A stretch of DNA of 64,000 bases. Origin: Pseudomonas sp. 30_B (GTDB taxonomy: Bacteria > Pseudomonadota > Gammaproteobacteria > Pseudomonadales > Pseudomonadaceae). Where the stretch lies: assembly GCF_017491605.1 (NCBI RefSeq), contig NZ_JAFGYY010000011.1, positions 124,001-188,000 of the forward strand, given 5' to 3'. The translations under genes and the position numbers were made by a program. The notes beneath the pieces are model-generated. The model saw only the letters and a list, made by a program, of their open reading frames with translations, did no database searches and had not been told where the DNA came from. Shown here piece after piece: positions 37,621-45,580 of this stretch (position 1 is the first letter of the stretch; every line of letters starts with the position of its first letter).

Positions 37621-37688
37621 GGCTGGCGGCACTCGAGCCGCCAGCCAGGCAGGCGCCTGCCCCGCCTTCAGCGCCATCGGAGAAGGCG
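37621..37688 (-). promoter_or_regulatory. Three stem-loops between antiporter and decarboxylase genes
   Basis: GGCTGGCGGC/GCCGCCAGCC (37621-37630 with 37637-37646) is a perfect 10-bp stem. GGCAGGCGCCTGCC (37648-37661) is a palindrome. CGCCTTC/GAAGGCG (37663-37669 with 37682-37688) is a third inverted repeat. They fill the 100-base gap. No U-tract follows, so they are more likely to tune mRNA decay or partial termination than to end transcription completely. Confidence 0.5.
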
Positions 37689-37704
37689 CGTGCAGGCGAA
37701 GGGA

Positions 37705-39216
37705 TCAGTTGGAGGCGGGTACCACGGCGGCCGGTGCGGCAGCGATGGTGGAGACGGCGGCTGCCGGTTGCGGCACCCGCGGACGCAGGTTGAGGTTGTC
37801 GTGGCGGCCGACCGAGACCCAGAACATCGCCACCAGCGCGAGGATGGTCAGCGCCAGGGTGCCGAAGCGGATCCAGCCCGGCGAGACGCCGCCCGGATGC
37901 ACGCCGGTTTCCTCGACGGTGCGCATGCTGTTGATCGACAGCTCGTAGAAGATGATCGTGGAGACCACGAAGATCAGCGACCAGCGCGTCTGCTCGCCAT
38001 CGGAGCCAACCATCGCCCAAAGGCTGTAGATCGCCGCGATGATGCCGACGAAGGTATAGAAGCCATACTGCCGCGCCGGCATTTTCTGATAGCCCATCAC
38101 CTTGATGGCGATGGCCGAGTAGATGTAGGGCAGCAGCGTCATGATCACCGCGATGGAAGCGATCTTGCCGAACTGCTCGCTGGCGGTGGGCGACATGGTC
38201 GCCAGCACCTGGATGCTCATGATCGCCGCGACGATGGCCAGGCCTGCCGAGGGCACGCCCTTGGCGTTGACCTTGGCGAAGACCTTGCCGAACAGACCGT
38301 CATCCGCTGCCGCCTTGGCGGTCTGCCCGACCAACAGCGTCCAGCCGGCCAGCGAGCCGAGGCAACCGATCGCCGCGCAGAGGGCCACGATGTTGGCGGC
38401 GGTATCACCCAGCGCCAGACGCGCCGCATCGGCGAAGGGGGCACTGGAGGCGAGCAGGTCCTTGTTCGGGATCATGCCCATGATCGCCGTGGAGCTGAGC
38501 ACGTAGCAGACCGCTGCGATCAGCACGCCGCCGACGGTCGCGATCGGCACGTTGCGCGCCGGGTCGCGCACCACGCCCGCCGAAACCGAAGCGCTCTCCA
38601 CACCGATGAAGGCCCACAGCGTGTAGTTCAGCGTCGAACCCACAGCCTCGAAGCCGCTCTTGCCGGACACGTTCCAGCCGGCTTGGTAGATGTCGCCGCT
38701 GAACCAGAACCAGCCCAGCAGCGCCATGCCGATGATGGGGAACAGGGCGAAGATCGTAGTGAACGACTGCAGCTTGCCGACCACCGACGGACCGAGGATG
38801 TTCGCGTAGGTGAAGAACCAGATCACCGCAATCTGCGCCAGGGCGGACACCAGCGGGTCTTTCAAGCTGGGGAAGAAGTGAGAGAGGTAGCCCAGGCCGG
38901 CGACCGCGAGGCCGACGTTGCCCACCACGTTGGCCAACCAGTAGATCAGGTTGGTCTGGTAACCCATGTAGTTGCCGAAGGACTTCTTCGTATAGGCGTA
39001 GGGGCCGCCCGCCGCAGGATCGATCGCCGATAACTTGGCGAAGACCAGAGCCAGCGACACGGCGCCGACGATGGTGATGAACCACCCGTAGAGGGCGATG
39101 CCACCGGTGGTGGCGAGGTTGGCCGGGAGCATGAAAACCCCCGAGCCCATCATGTTTCCCGCCACCATCAGGGTGGCCGCCACCACCCCGATCTTGTTGC
39201 TGTCGGCTTGTTCCAT
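37705..39216 (-). CDS. Basic amino-acid/polyamine antiporter (APC family)
   Basis: A 503-residue inner-membrane transporter with 12 or more helices. The GNMMGSGVFMLPANLA segment in helix 1 is the substrate-binding G-S-G motif of the AdiC/CadB/PotE group. With the decarboxylase it would exchange external lysine (or arginine) for cadaverine (or agmatine), consuming protons inside the cell. I chose the ATG at 39216 because GGAG lies seven bases before it; the upstream GTG at 39243 lies in a hairpin. That hairpin buries the ribosome-binding site. It is first in the two-gene set. Confidence 0.88.
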   Translation of the reverse strand: MEQADSNKIGVVAATLMVAGNMMGSGVFMLPANLATTGGIALYGWFITIVGAVSLALVFAKLSAIDPAAGGPYAYTKKSFGNYMGYQTNLIYWLANVVGNVGLAVAGLGYLSHFFPSLKDPLVSALAQIAVIWFFTYANILGPSVVGKLQSFTTIFALFPIIGMALLGWFWFSGDIYQAGWNVSGKSGFEAVGSTLNYTLWAFIGVESASVSAGVVRDPARNVPIATVGGVLIAAVCYVLSSTAIMGMIPNKDLLASSAPFADAARLALGDTAANIVALCAAIGCLGSLAGWTLLVGQTAKAAADDGLFGKVFAKVNAKGVPSAGLAIVAAIMSIQVLATMSPTASEQFGKIASIAVIMTLLPYIYSAIAIKVMGYQKMPARQYGFYTFVGIIAAIYSLWAMVGSDGEQTRWSLIFVVSTIIFYELSINSMRTVEETGVHPGGVSPGWIRFGTLALTILALVAMFWVSVGRHDNLNLRPRVPQPAAAVSTIAAAPAAVVPASN

Positions 39217-39243
39217 AGCGTGACTCCAGGAAAGTGGAGTCAC
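39217..39243 (-). promoter_or_regulatory. Hairpin sequestering the antiporter ribosome-binding site
   Basis: On the minus strand GTGACTCC (39243-39236), loop ACTTTCCT, GGAGTCAC (39227-39220) form a perfect 8-bp stem. The Shine-Dalgarno GGAG is in the 3' arm, and the ATG follows three bases after the stem. Closing the hairpin would block initiation. Confidence 0.65.
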
Positions 39244-39379
39244 GATTCTTGTGCCGCCGCCAAGGGCCTCGAAATCGCTCGGATTCCCAAAGCACAGGCC
39301 GAAAATTCCTTAGGCAGCAAATAATGAAATAGCGCTGTTCCAGGGGAGCGGGCTCACAATCTGGATAATGCCCTCGCTG

Positions 39380-39931
39380 CTAGCGCGGCACTTCCTTGCC
39401 GTCGGCAGCAATGCTCACCGGCTCCTGCACCTGGCGCGTGGCGGGGATCTCCCGCGAGCCCAGCTCATTGCCCACCAGGTTCAGCGGGCCGGCGCCCTCC
39501 CCAGCGTTGTGCTGGAACTTGGGCGGTGTGTGGCTTTCGTCGTAGCGCAGGTAGTAGACCTGGCCAGCCTTGGCCTCCAGGGCGAAGCCTGAGATCAGAG
39601 TGAAGTCCAGGGTGCCACCGGCAAAGAAGGTCCAGAAGCTGCCCAGCAGCGGGCGGCGCATCTGCAATGGATAACTGCCCGGCTCGAAACTCATGGCGAA
39701 ATAGCCGTTGCTCGGCAGGCTGCCGATCAGCTCATCGTTGAGGAACAGCCCCGGCGCTTCCAGCTCCTCGTCGGACCACTGGTTCTGCGGGCGGTAGATG
39801 TACACCGTCGCACGCTGTGGATCGCTCGGCTGCGCGCTGAACATCGGGCCGTCCAGGGCACCGAAGAACGCACCGGGCGAACTGCAGCCGGCCAGCAGCA
39901 GGAGGAAGGCGCACAGGGCCAGTCGGAGCAT
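39380..39931 (-). CDS. DUF2846-type lipoprotein
   Basis: A 183-residue lipoprotein (lipobox LLAGC). The mature part has the DUF2846 pattern: ATVYIYRPQ, an LFLNDELIGSLPSNGYFAM block and a later KAGQVYYLRYD strand. The function of this family is unknown. GAGGGA precedes the ATG. Immediately upstream is a perfect inverted repeat (39947-39969). It is transcribed away from the small antitoxin-like gene at 40116. Confidence 0.75.
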   Translation of the reverse strand: MLRLALCAFLLLLAGCSSPGAFFGALDGPMFSAQPSDPQRATVYIYRPQNQWSDEELEAPGLFLNDELIGSLPSNGYFAMSFEPGSYPLQMRRPLLGSFWTFFAGGTLDFTLISGFALEAKAGQVYYLRYDESHTPPKFQHNAGEGAGPLNLVGNELGSREIPATRQVQEPVSIAADGKEVPR

Positions 39932-39946
39932 GGGGTGTCCCTCTTA

Positions 39947-39969
39947 TGGTTATGCCCGGAGCATAACCA
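39947..39969. promoter_or_regulatory. Perfect inverted repeat TGGTTATGC-N5-GCATAACCA
   Basis: Arms at 39947-39955 and 39961-39969 are separated by CCGGA. A third half-site GGTTATGC lies at 40018-40025. The repeat is 16 bases upstream of the DUF2846 lipoprotein start and within the divergent promoter region shared with the antitoxin-like gene. The form is typical of an operator for a dimeric repressor. Confidence 0.6.
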
Positions 39970-40115
39970 GGGCACCGCGCCTTGCCACCCGTCGAAAGTC
40001 CGGGTCGACCACTTCGCGGTTATGCCAAAACCAGCGGCAACGGGCAGTCTCGAGTTTGACGCCTTCTCGCCTGCTGTAAATCTTGCCGCTTTCTCCAACT
40101 TTGCGGGAGGCCGAA

Positions 40116-40322
40116 ATGACGACATCTGCCAATGAGCGACAGCAAGCCACGATGGAGATCGAACAAGCTTGGGAGGAGTTCCGCGCGACTGGCCAGTACG
40201 CCAAACCAGAAGACGTAGAGGACTGGCTAAATAGCTGGGGAAGCAAGGACGAGCAGCCGCTCCCACTCACCACCAGCGCGAAGCCGCTTACTGAGTCAGC
40301 ACCTTCAACCGCTCCGGCGTGA
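40116..40322 (+). CDS. Small antitoxin-like protein without adjacent toxin
   Basis: A 68-residue protein. The central EIEQAWEEFRATGQYAKPED and VEDWLNSWGS segments resemble the C-terminal half of ParD/RelB-like antitoxins that I know as A-W-E-E-[FY]-x-A-T-G-x-H...W-L. GGGAGG lies five bases before the ATG at 40116; an in-frame start at 40083 lacks support. The 3' end overlaps the convergent nitrilase gene by 35 bases, and no toxin-sized ORF follows. The family call is tentative. Confidence 0.5.
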   Translation: MTTSANERQQATMEIEQAWEEFRATGQYAKPEDVEDWLNSWGSKDEQPLPLTTSAKPLTESAPSTAPA

Positions 40323-41178
40323 ACTGCTCCGGCCAGTCGCGGCGGGTAAATACCTGCCCTTCGCGGCGAACCCGGCGTACTTCGTCCAGGTCCAGGTCGT
40401 GCAGCAACCAGCGGCTTTCCGAGGGCATCAACTCCTCGCTCAGCGCCAGCACGCCATTGGCTGGCATGCCGTAGTCCGGCGGCACGTAGAGGCCGGCGCG
40501 GCCGACGTTCTCGTCCAGGGCCGGCGACCAGGGCGCGAGGCCCACGGTGGGCGAATGCAGCACCGCGATCTGGTTCTCCAGCGCACGCGCCTGGGCGCCG
40601 ATACGCACGCGGTGGTAGCCGGCCTCGGTATCGGTGCAACTGGGTGCGAGGATCAGGTCCACCTCCTGCTCGGCGAGGGTACGCGCCAGCAGCGGGAATT
40701 CGTTGTCGTAGCAGATCAGGATGCCCAGCCGGCCAAATTCCGTCTCGAACACGCGCAAGCCTTCGCCACCGACGATGTTCCACTGCTCGCGTTCGAAGCG
40801 CGTCATCAGCAGCTTGTCCTGGGTGCCGAGCAGGCCATTGGGGCCGAACAGCCAGGCGCGGTTGCGGTAGCGGTCGTCCGCGTCGAGCTCCGGTGCGGAG
40901 CCCGGCACGAAGTAGAGGTTCATGCGCCGCGCGATGGATTCGCACAGCGTCAACCACTTGGGCAGCCAAGGCTGCAGGCCGGCGATGGAGCCGTGCAGAT
41001 CGCTGCGCACCGCCGTCGGCAGCAGGCCACTCAGCACCAGTCCGGCATATTCGGGCAGCACCAGCAGACGCGCGCCCTGCCCCGCGGCTTCGGCGCAGAG
41101 GTTTTCCAGGTGCTGCGCGTAGGCCTCCCAGTTTTCGTGCAACTCGATGGCGTACTGGCAGGCGGCAACACGGATCAT
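40288..41178 (-). CDS. Carbon-nitrogen hydrolase (nitrilase superfamily)
   Basis: A 296-residue amidase-type enzyme. The catalytic triad is E43 (LPEYAG), K121 (TQDKLLM) and C155 (ICYDNEFP). It would hydrolyse a C-N bond in an amide or carbamoyl compound in the cytoplasm. The start codon overlaps the stop of the upstream GNAT acetyltransferase gene (TGATG), so the two are coupled. Length is normal for the branch. The substrate is unknown, though the coupled acetyltransferase suggests the pair handles one small amine or amino-acid metabolite. Confidence 0.9.
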   Translation of the reverse strand: MIRVAACQYAIELHENWEAYAQHLENLCAEAAGQGARLLVLPEYAGLVLSGLLPTAVRSDLHGSIAGLQPWLPKWLTLCESIARRMNLYFVPGSAPELDADDRYRNRAWLFGPNGLLGTQDKLLMTRFEREQWNIVGGEGLRVFETEFGRLGILICYDNEFPLLARTLAEQEVDLILAPSCTDTEAGYHRVRIGAQARALENQIAVLHSPTVGLAPWSPALDENVGRAGLYVPPDYGMPANGVLALSEELMPSESRWLLHDLDLDEVRRVRREGQVFTRRDWPEQFTPERLKVLTQ

Positions 41179-41771
41179 CAGGTCAGCTCCTTGAGCCAGA
41201 AGGACATGGGCTTGGCGCTTTCGCCCGACTCGCCAACGTCGCGCCAGTGGTACTCGGTGTGCAGCTCCGGATGGGGAGTGAAGCCACGGCGCCGCCAGAA
41301 CTCATCCAGCGTCCGGTAACCGGCGGGGCGCGCCGGATGGTCCGGCGGCCGCTGCACCGCGCAGAAGGCGCACCAGTCGAAGCGTTGCAGCCCCCGCGCA
41401 TAACGCTCGCGCTCCTCGAAGAAGCGCAGGCCCAGGCCGGTATTGCGGTAGGCCGGCAACAGCACCGATTCGCCGAAGTAGAAGATGCGCTCGGGGTTCC
41501 AGCCCTGCTCGAGGAAGGGCCGCTGGAACTCGTCGGTCTCGTCCGCCAGCGGCAGGCCGGTGGAGGCGCCGACCACATGGTCCCCATCGAGCACCAGCAC
41601 GCACAGGCTCCAGGGCGAGCGCACGTAGGTATCCAGGTAGTTCGCCTCGTATTCCGGAGTGCCTTCGTAGAGATAGGGGAACTCGCGGAACACGGTAATC
41701 CGCAGGCGCGCCAGATCATCGATGAAGGGGCGGATGGCGCCGCCGCTGAGCAGGCGGATGTCCGTGGGCAT
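41178..41771 (-). CDS. GNAT family N-acetyltransferase
   Basis: A 197-residue acyltransferase of the GNAT fold. The acetyl-CoA binding P-loop is RNTGLGLRFFEERE (R-x-x-G-x-G), preceded by the beta-4 strand FYFGESVLL. It is translationally coupled to the nitrilase-family gene downstream (TGATG). The acceptor is unknown. The N-terminus before residue 20 is ordinary; the start is the ATG at 41771. Confidence 0.85.
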   Translation of the reverse strand: MPTDIRLLSGGAIRPFIDDLARLRITVFREFPYLYEGTPEYEANYLDTYVRSPWSLCVLVLDGDHVVGASTGLPLADETDEFQRPFLEQGWNPERIFYFGESVLLPAYRNTGLGLRFFEERERYARGLQRFDWCAFCAVQRPPDHPARPAGYRTLDEFWRRRGFTPHPELHTEYHWRDVGESGESAKPMSFWLKELT

Positions 41772-41880
41772 GGTCGTTTTCGTCCGCTGGATGCCGCAAA
41801 CGGCAAAGTGATGGCTGACAGGTCAACCTATCATGGCCGACAAACCCGCCTTAAGCCCTACCCGCGACAGGAGCATACCC

Positions 41881-42279
41881 ATGCACGCCAAGGCCCTGAT
41901 CAGTGCCTACTACGCCGCCTTCAACGCCGGCGACATACCCACCTTCCTTGGCCTGCTGCACGAGGAGGTGGTGCACGACATCAACCAAGGCGAACGCCAG
42001 CACGGCAAGGCGGCCTTCGCACGCTTCATGGAGCACATGAACCGCTGCTACCGCGAGCGTCTGGCGGATATCGTGGTGATGGTCAGCGACGACGGCACGC
42101 GCGGCGCGGCCGAGTTCGTGGTGCATGGCGAGTACCTGAGCACCGACGAGGGCCTGCCGCCGGCCAACGGGCAGACCTACGTGCTGCCGGCCGGCGCCTT
42201 CTTCGAGATCCGCGACGGCAAGGTCGCGCGGGTGACCAACTACTACAACCTAAACGACTGGCAGGCGCAGGTGGGTTGA
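41881..42279 (+). CDS. NTF2-like / ketosteroid isomerase-related protein
   Basis: A 132-residue protein of the NTF2-like (SnoaL/ketosteroid isomerase) fold: an N-terminal helix ALISAYYAAFNAGD, followed by FLGLLHEEVVHDIN and the C-terminal strands FFEIRDGKVARVTNYY. It is usually a small-molecule binding or isomerase domain; the substrate is unknown. AGGAG lies seven bases before the ATG at 41881. It is a single gene between the GNAT gene and a REP pair. Confidence 0.8.
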   Translation: MHAKALISAYYAAFNAGDIPTFLGLLHEEVVHDINQGERQHGKAAFARFMEHMNRCYRERLADIVVMVSDDGTRGAAEFVVHGEYLSTDEGLPPANGQTYVLPAGAFFEIRDGKVARVTNYYNLNDWQAQVG

Positions 42280-42317
42280 GGTCGGCGCGCATCGTGATCC
42301 ATCGGTGCATTGCAGCT

Positions 42318-42386
42318 CGCGGGCATGGCCCGCTCCTACAAGAGCAGCGGCACCGAGTTTCCCTGTAGGAGCGGGCCATGCCCGCG
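42318..42386. repeat. REP pair, CGGGCATGGCCCG variant
   Basis: CGCGGGCATGGCCCGCTCCT (from 42318) and TGTAGGAGCGGGCCATGCCC (from 42364) are perfect inverted copies, 23 bases each, separated by 23 bases. They lie between the NTF2-like gene and the acyltransferase gene. Confidence 0.9.
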
Positions 42387-42414
42387 AACCGTCGGCAAGG
42401 CCGACGGCAAAGGC

Positions 42415-43695
42415 TCAGGACTCCGTCACCACCCGCGACCGTGACGACGGCACCGGCAGCAAATGCCGCACCAGCCACTTGCGCACCGGCACCACGCAGC
42501 GCTCCTGCACCAGCACGCAGCTCGTTACCATGAACAGCAGGAACAGCGGGTACAGCCACAGCGACAGCTGCTGATGGGTCGCGGCGTCGACGCAGAAAGC
42601 CCAGTCGGCCAGACAGTCCCCCGGTGCGCGGATCAGCTTCTCGGTCCGCGAGAACAGAGTGAACAGCGGCACGTGCAGGGCGAACAACGACAGCGACGCC
42701 GCCCCCAGGCGCGGCGACCAGCGGCGGATCAGGCTGCTGCCGGAGTCGCGCGGCAACGCACTGAGGTACACCAGCATCAACTGCGCCGGCAGCAGCAGGC
42801 CGTTGTGCAGCAGGAAGTACCAGAACTTGGCGCCGTGGGTGTAGAGGTAGTCCGCCACCAGGAAATTCAGCAGCACGAAGCCCCCCATGGCCAATGTCAG
42901 CCCGCGCCCCGGCGTGCGGCCGGCATCCTTGTACTGGCGGAACAGCCCGTAGGCGACGATACCGCTGAGGAACTCCGGCAGGCGCAACAGCGGGTTGCGG
43001 TGCAGCAGGCCGGTCCACGGCATGCCGTACTCCTGGCTGGCCACCACCAGCAGCGGCGGCACCAGGTACAGCAGCCAGAGGATGATCAGCAGCCGCCACT
43101 TGTGCTGCACACGCGCCAGCCTAGGCGCCACATAGGGGAAGCAGAGGTAGAAGAAGAACAGCGTCGACAACGACCACAGCGGCGCGTTGAAGGTCAGGTA
43201 ATACGGGTTCCATGCCTGCATCATGGTGAGCTGCAGGATGCTGTTGAACAGCAGCTCGCGGTCGCTCATCCAGTGATGGAACAGCTGCGGCTGCAGTCGC
43301 CCGATCACTTCGTTGGTGTCGTAGATGACGAAACGCGGCGTGGCCTGGTTGATGTCCGGGCCGATGCCCAGTCCACTGACAGTCAGCAGCACGGCGATGG
43401 TCAGCAGGATCGAGAAGATGTGCAGCGGGTATAGATTGGACAGCCGCTTGGTGAAGAAGCTGCGCGGGCTTTCGCGCAGTTGCCCGTCGCTCACGTAGAC
43501 GTGGCAGAGCAGGAAGCCCGACAACACGAAGAAGGTGCTGGTGGCAAAGAACCCCAGGCTGGTCAGGTCGTCGAGGCCTGCGAACTTCTGCTCCGCCGGG
43601 TAGCTGTGCAGGGTGTGGTAGATCACCACGTAGATACCCAACAGGAAGCGCAGCCACTCCAGGCCGATGAATCGTTCCTTCTGAATCGTACTCAA
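42415..43695 (-). CDS. Acyltransferase 3 family membrane protein
   Basis: A 426-residue protein with about ten membrane segments of the acyltransferase-3 (OafA/YrhL) family. The family start is visible as GLEWLRFLLGIYVVIYHTLH with the conserved Arg and His, and FATSTFFVLSGFLLCHVY follows. Members O-acylate sugars of lipopolysaccharide, exopolysaccharide or glycans. I place the start at a TTG at 43695, preceded by AGGAG at seven bases, because the upstream frame to 43791 has no family match. It lies 44 bases after the phospholipase D-type gene. The target glycan is unknown. Confidence 0.85.
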   Translation of the reverse strand: MSTIQKERFIGLEWLRFLLGIYVVIYHTLHSYPAEQKFAGLDDLTSLGFFATSTFFVLSGFLLCHVYVSDGQLRESPRSFFTKRLSNLYPLHIFSILLTIAVLLTVSGLGIGPDINQATPRFVIYDTNEVIGRLQPQLFHHWMSDRELLFNSILQLTMMQAWNPYYLTFNAPLWSLSTLFFFYLCFPYVAPRLARVQHKWRLLIILWLLYLVPPLLVVASQEYGMPWTGLLHRNPLLRLPEFLSGIVAYGLFRQYKDAGRTPGRGLTLAMGGFVLLNFLVADYLYTHGAKFWYFLLHNGLLLPAQLMLVYLSALPRDSGSSLIRRWSPRLGAASLSLFALHVPLFTLFSRTEKLIRAPGDCLADWAFCVDAATHQQLSLWLYPLFLLFMVTSCVLVQERCVVPVRKWLVRHLLPVPSSRSRVVTES

Positions 43696-43739
43696 CGCCG
43701 CTCTCCTATTCGAAAAACCGGTTAGGGCGCTCCGCCGGA

Positions 43740-44897
43740 TCAACGCCGGCGGTCGAGAAAATTCACCACCAGCCGGTCGAGGGAGCCCCATAGCCGTTCA
43801 CGCACGCGCTTCCACCAGGGCCGGGCGTGCCAGCTGCCGAGGTCTATCTCGCGGCTCTGCTCGAAGTCCGTGCACAAACACTCGGCGACCGCCGCAGTGA
43901 ACTGCGGATCGAACGCTTCTACATTGGCCTCCAGATTGAAGCGAAGGTTCCAATGATCGAAGTTGCAGGAGCCGACACTGGTCCAGTCATCGACCAGTAC
44001 CATCTTCAGATGAAGAAAACGTGGCTGGTACTCGAAGATCCGCACGCCCGCACGCAACAGGCGTGGGTAATAGCGCTGGCCAGCATAGCGTACCGGCGCA
44101 TGATCGGTGAGCCGGCCGGTGAGCAGCAGGCGCACGTCGACACCGCGTTTGGCGGCCTTGTGCAGCGCGCGACGGACCTTCCAGGTCGGCAGGAAATACG
44201 GCGTGGCCAGCCAGATGCGCGTGTGTGCCCCACGCAGTGAGCGAACCAGCGACTGCAGGATGTCGCGATGCTGGCTGGCGTCCGCGTAGGCGACCCGCGC
44301 CAGGCCATCCCCCGCACTGGGGAGCGGCGGCAGGCGGGTCAGCAGTACCTCCTCGCGGGGCTTCCACGCGCGCACGCCGAAGGTGGCGTGCCACTGGCGC
44401 TCGAACAGGCGCTGCCAGTCGGCGACGATGGCGCCGGTCATTTCCACCATCACTTCGTGCCAGTCGCTGCGGTTGTCCCGCGCCGACCAGAACTCGTCGG
44501 TAGCGCCCGTGCCGCCGACATAGGCGATGCGTCCATCCACCAGCAGCAGCTTGCGGTGGTCGCGGTACAGGTTGCGCAGCCCGGCCTTCCAGTTCAGCGG
44601 GTTGTACTGGCGCAGCTCGCCGCCCGCCTCCACCAGCTGCCGCGTCCAGGCGCTGGAAAGCTTCAGGCTGCCAAAGGCATCGAACAGGCAGCGCACCCGC
44701 ACACCGCGCGCGCAGGCGGCCAGCAGATGGTCCAGAAGAGCCTCGGCGCAACTGCCGCTCTCCACCAGGTAGAGCTCCAGCTCGACCTGGCGCTCGGCGC
44801 TGTCGATGGCCTCGAACATGCGCGGGAAGAAGCGCTCTCCATCGCAGAGCAGGGCGAAGCGGTTGGCGCTTCGCCAGGGGAAGATAGGTCCGCTCAC
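43740..44897 (-). CDS. Phospholipase D-type enzyme, cardiolipin synthase-like
   Basis: A 385-residue protein with two HKD motifs: HRKLLLVDG (in YRDHRKLLLVDGRIAYVGG) and HLKMVLVDD (followed by WTSVGSCNFDHWNLRFN). This matches the ClsB type of cardiolipin synthase, which lacks the N-terminal membrane helices of ClsA. It would transfer phosphatidyl groups at the inner membrane. The start is a GTG at 44897 overlapping the YceI stop as GTGA. A phospholipase activity cannot be excluded. Confidence 0.87.
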   Translation of the reverse strand: MSGPIFPWRSANRFALLCDGERFFPRMFEAIDSAERQVELELYLVESGSCAEALLDHLLAACARGVRVRCLFDAFGSLKLSSAWTRQLVEAGGELRQYNPLNWKAGLRNLYRDHRKLLLVDGRIAYVGGTGATDEFWSARDNRSDWHEVMVEMTGAIVADWQRLFERQWHATFGVRAWKPREEVLLTRLPPLPSAGDGLARVAYADASQHRDILQSLVRSLRGAHTRIWLATPYFLPTWKVRRALHKAAKRGVDVRLLLTGRLTDHAPVRYAGQRYYPRLLRAGVRIFEYQPRFLHLKMVLVDDWTSVGSCNFDHWNLRFNLEANVEAFDPQFTAAVAECLCTDFEQSREIDLGSWHARPWWKRVRERLWGSLDRLVVNFLDRRR

Positions 44898-45469
44898 CGT
44901 GAGGCGAAGATCAGCACGGCGCCCACCGGCACCGACAGGCCGATGCTGTTCAGCCCGGCCAGTTTGCGCAGCTGGGCCACGCCCGGGGCCAGGCCGAAGT
45001 CAGCGGCGTTGACCACCACCGGCGAAAGCGTCACCACCTGGAAGCGGTGTTCGTCCAGGCGGGTGATCAGCACGTCGGTGCGATAGTCCTTCGACTGACC
45101 GCGCAGCTCCAGGCGCAGCGGCAGACGCATCTCCATCTGTACGCCACTGGCCAGGTCAGTGATCGGCCGCAGGTCCAGACGGGCGGTGATCCGCGCATCC
45201 GGGTACTTCTCGGTGTCGAACAGCGTCTCGCGCACCCGCTCGTCGCGCAGCGGAATGCCGGTGCTCACCGAGTCCATCTCGATGCGTAGTTCGGCCTGCC
45301 CGTGTTCGTCGACCTTGCCGTGCATCACCAGGAAGCGGCTCACCTCGGCGACGTCGGTGTTCTTGCTGGTGACGAAGGTCAGCCGCGACGACTCGTAGTC
45401 GAGGTACCAGGCAGCCTGGGCGGAGGCGGCGAATCCAGCCGCGAGGAGGAAGGCGAACAGCGAGCGCAT
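44894..45469 (-). CDS. YceI family periplasmic protein
   Basis: A 191-residue exported protein with a signal peptide (residues 1-20, AQA then AW) and the YceI lipocalin-like barrel: YLDYESSRLTFVTSKNT at the start, DERVRETLFDTEKYPDARIT in the middle. YceI proteins bind isoprenoid or other amphiphilic ligands. The stop overlaps the GTG start of the phospholipase D-type gene, so the two are coupled. A paralogue lies at 48365-48964. Confidence 0.87.
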   Translation of the reverse strand: MRSLFAFLLAAGFAASAQAAWYLDYESSRLTFVTSKNTDVAEVSRFLVMHGKVDEHGQAELRIEMDSVSTGIPLRDERVRETLFDTEKYPDARITARLDLRPITDLASGVQMEMRLPLRLELRGQSKDYRTDVLITRLDEHRFQVVTLSPVVVNAADFGLAPGVAQLRKLAGLNSIGLSVPVGAVLIFASR

Positions 45470-45580
45470 GAAATCCCTTACATGAAAAACAGACGGAACA
45501 ACGGCCAACGATAGCGGCCCGCCGATAGCTTGCAAACCAGCCGACAGGCGAGCCCTTGGGCAGGTGGCGGCGCCAATGGT

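Noticed and set aside
37690..39033. 447-codon plus-strand ORF antisense to the amino-acid antiporter
   Set aside because: The antiporter has a full transporter sequence and a good ribosome-binding site. The antisense translation has no membrane segments and a shadow-like composition.
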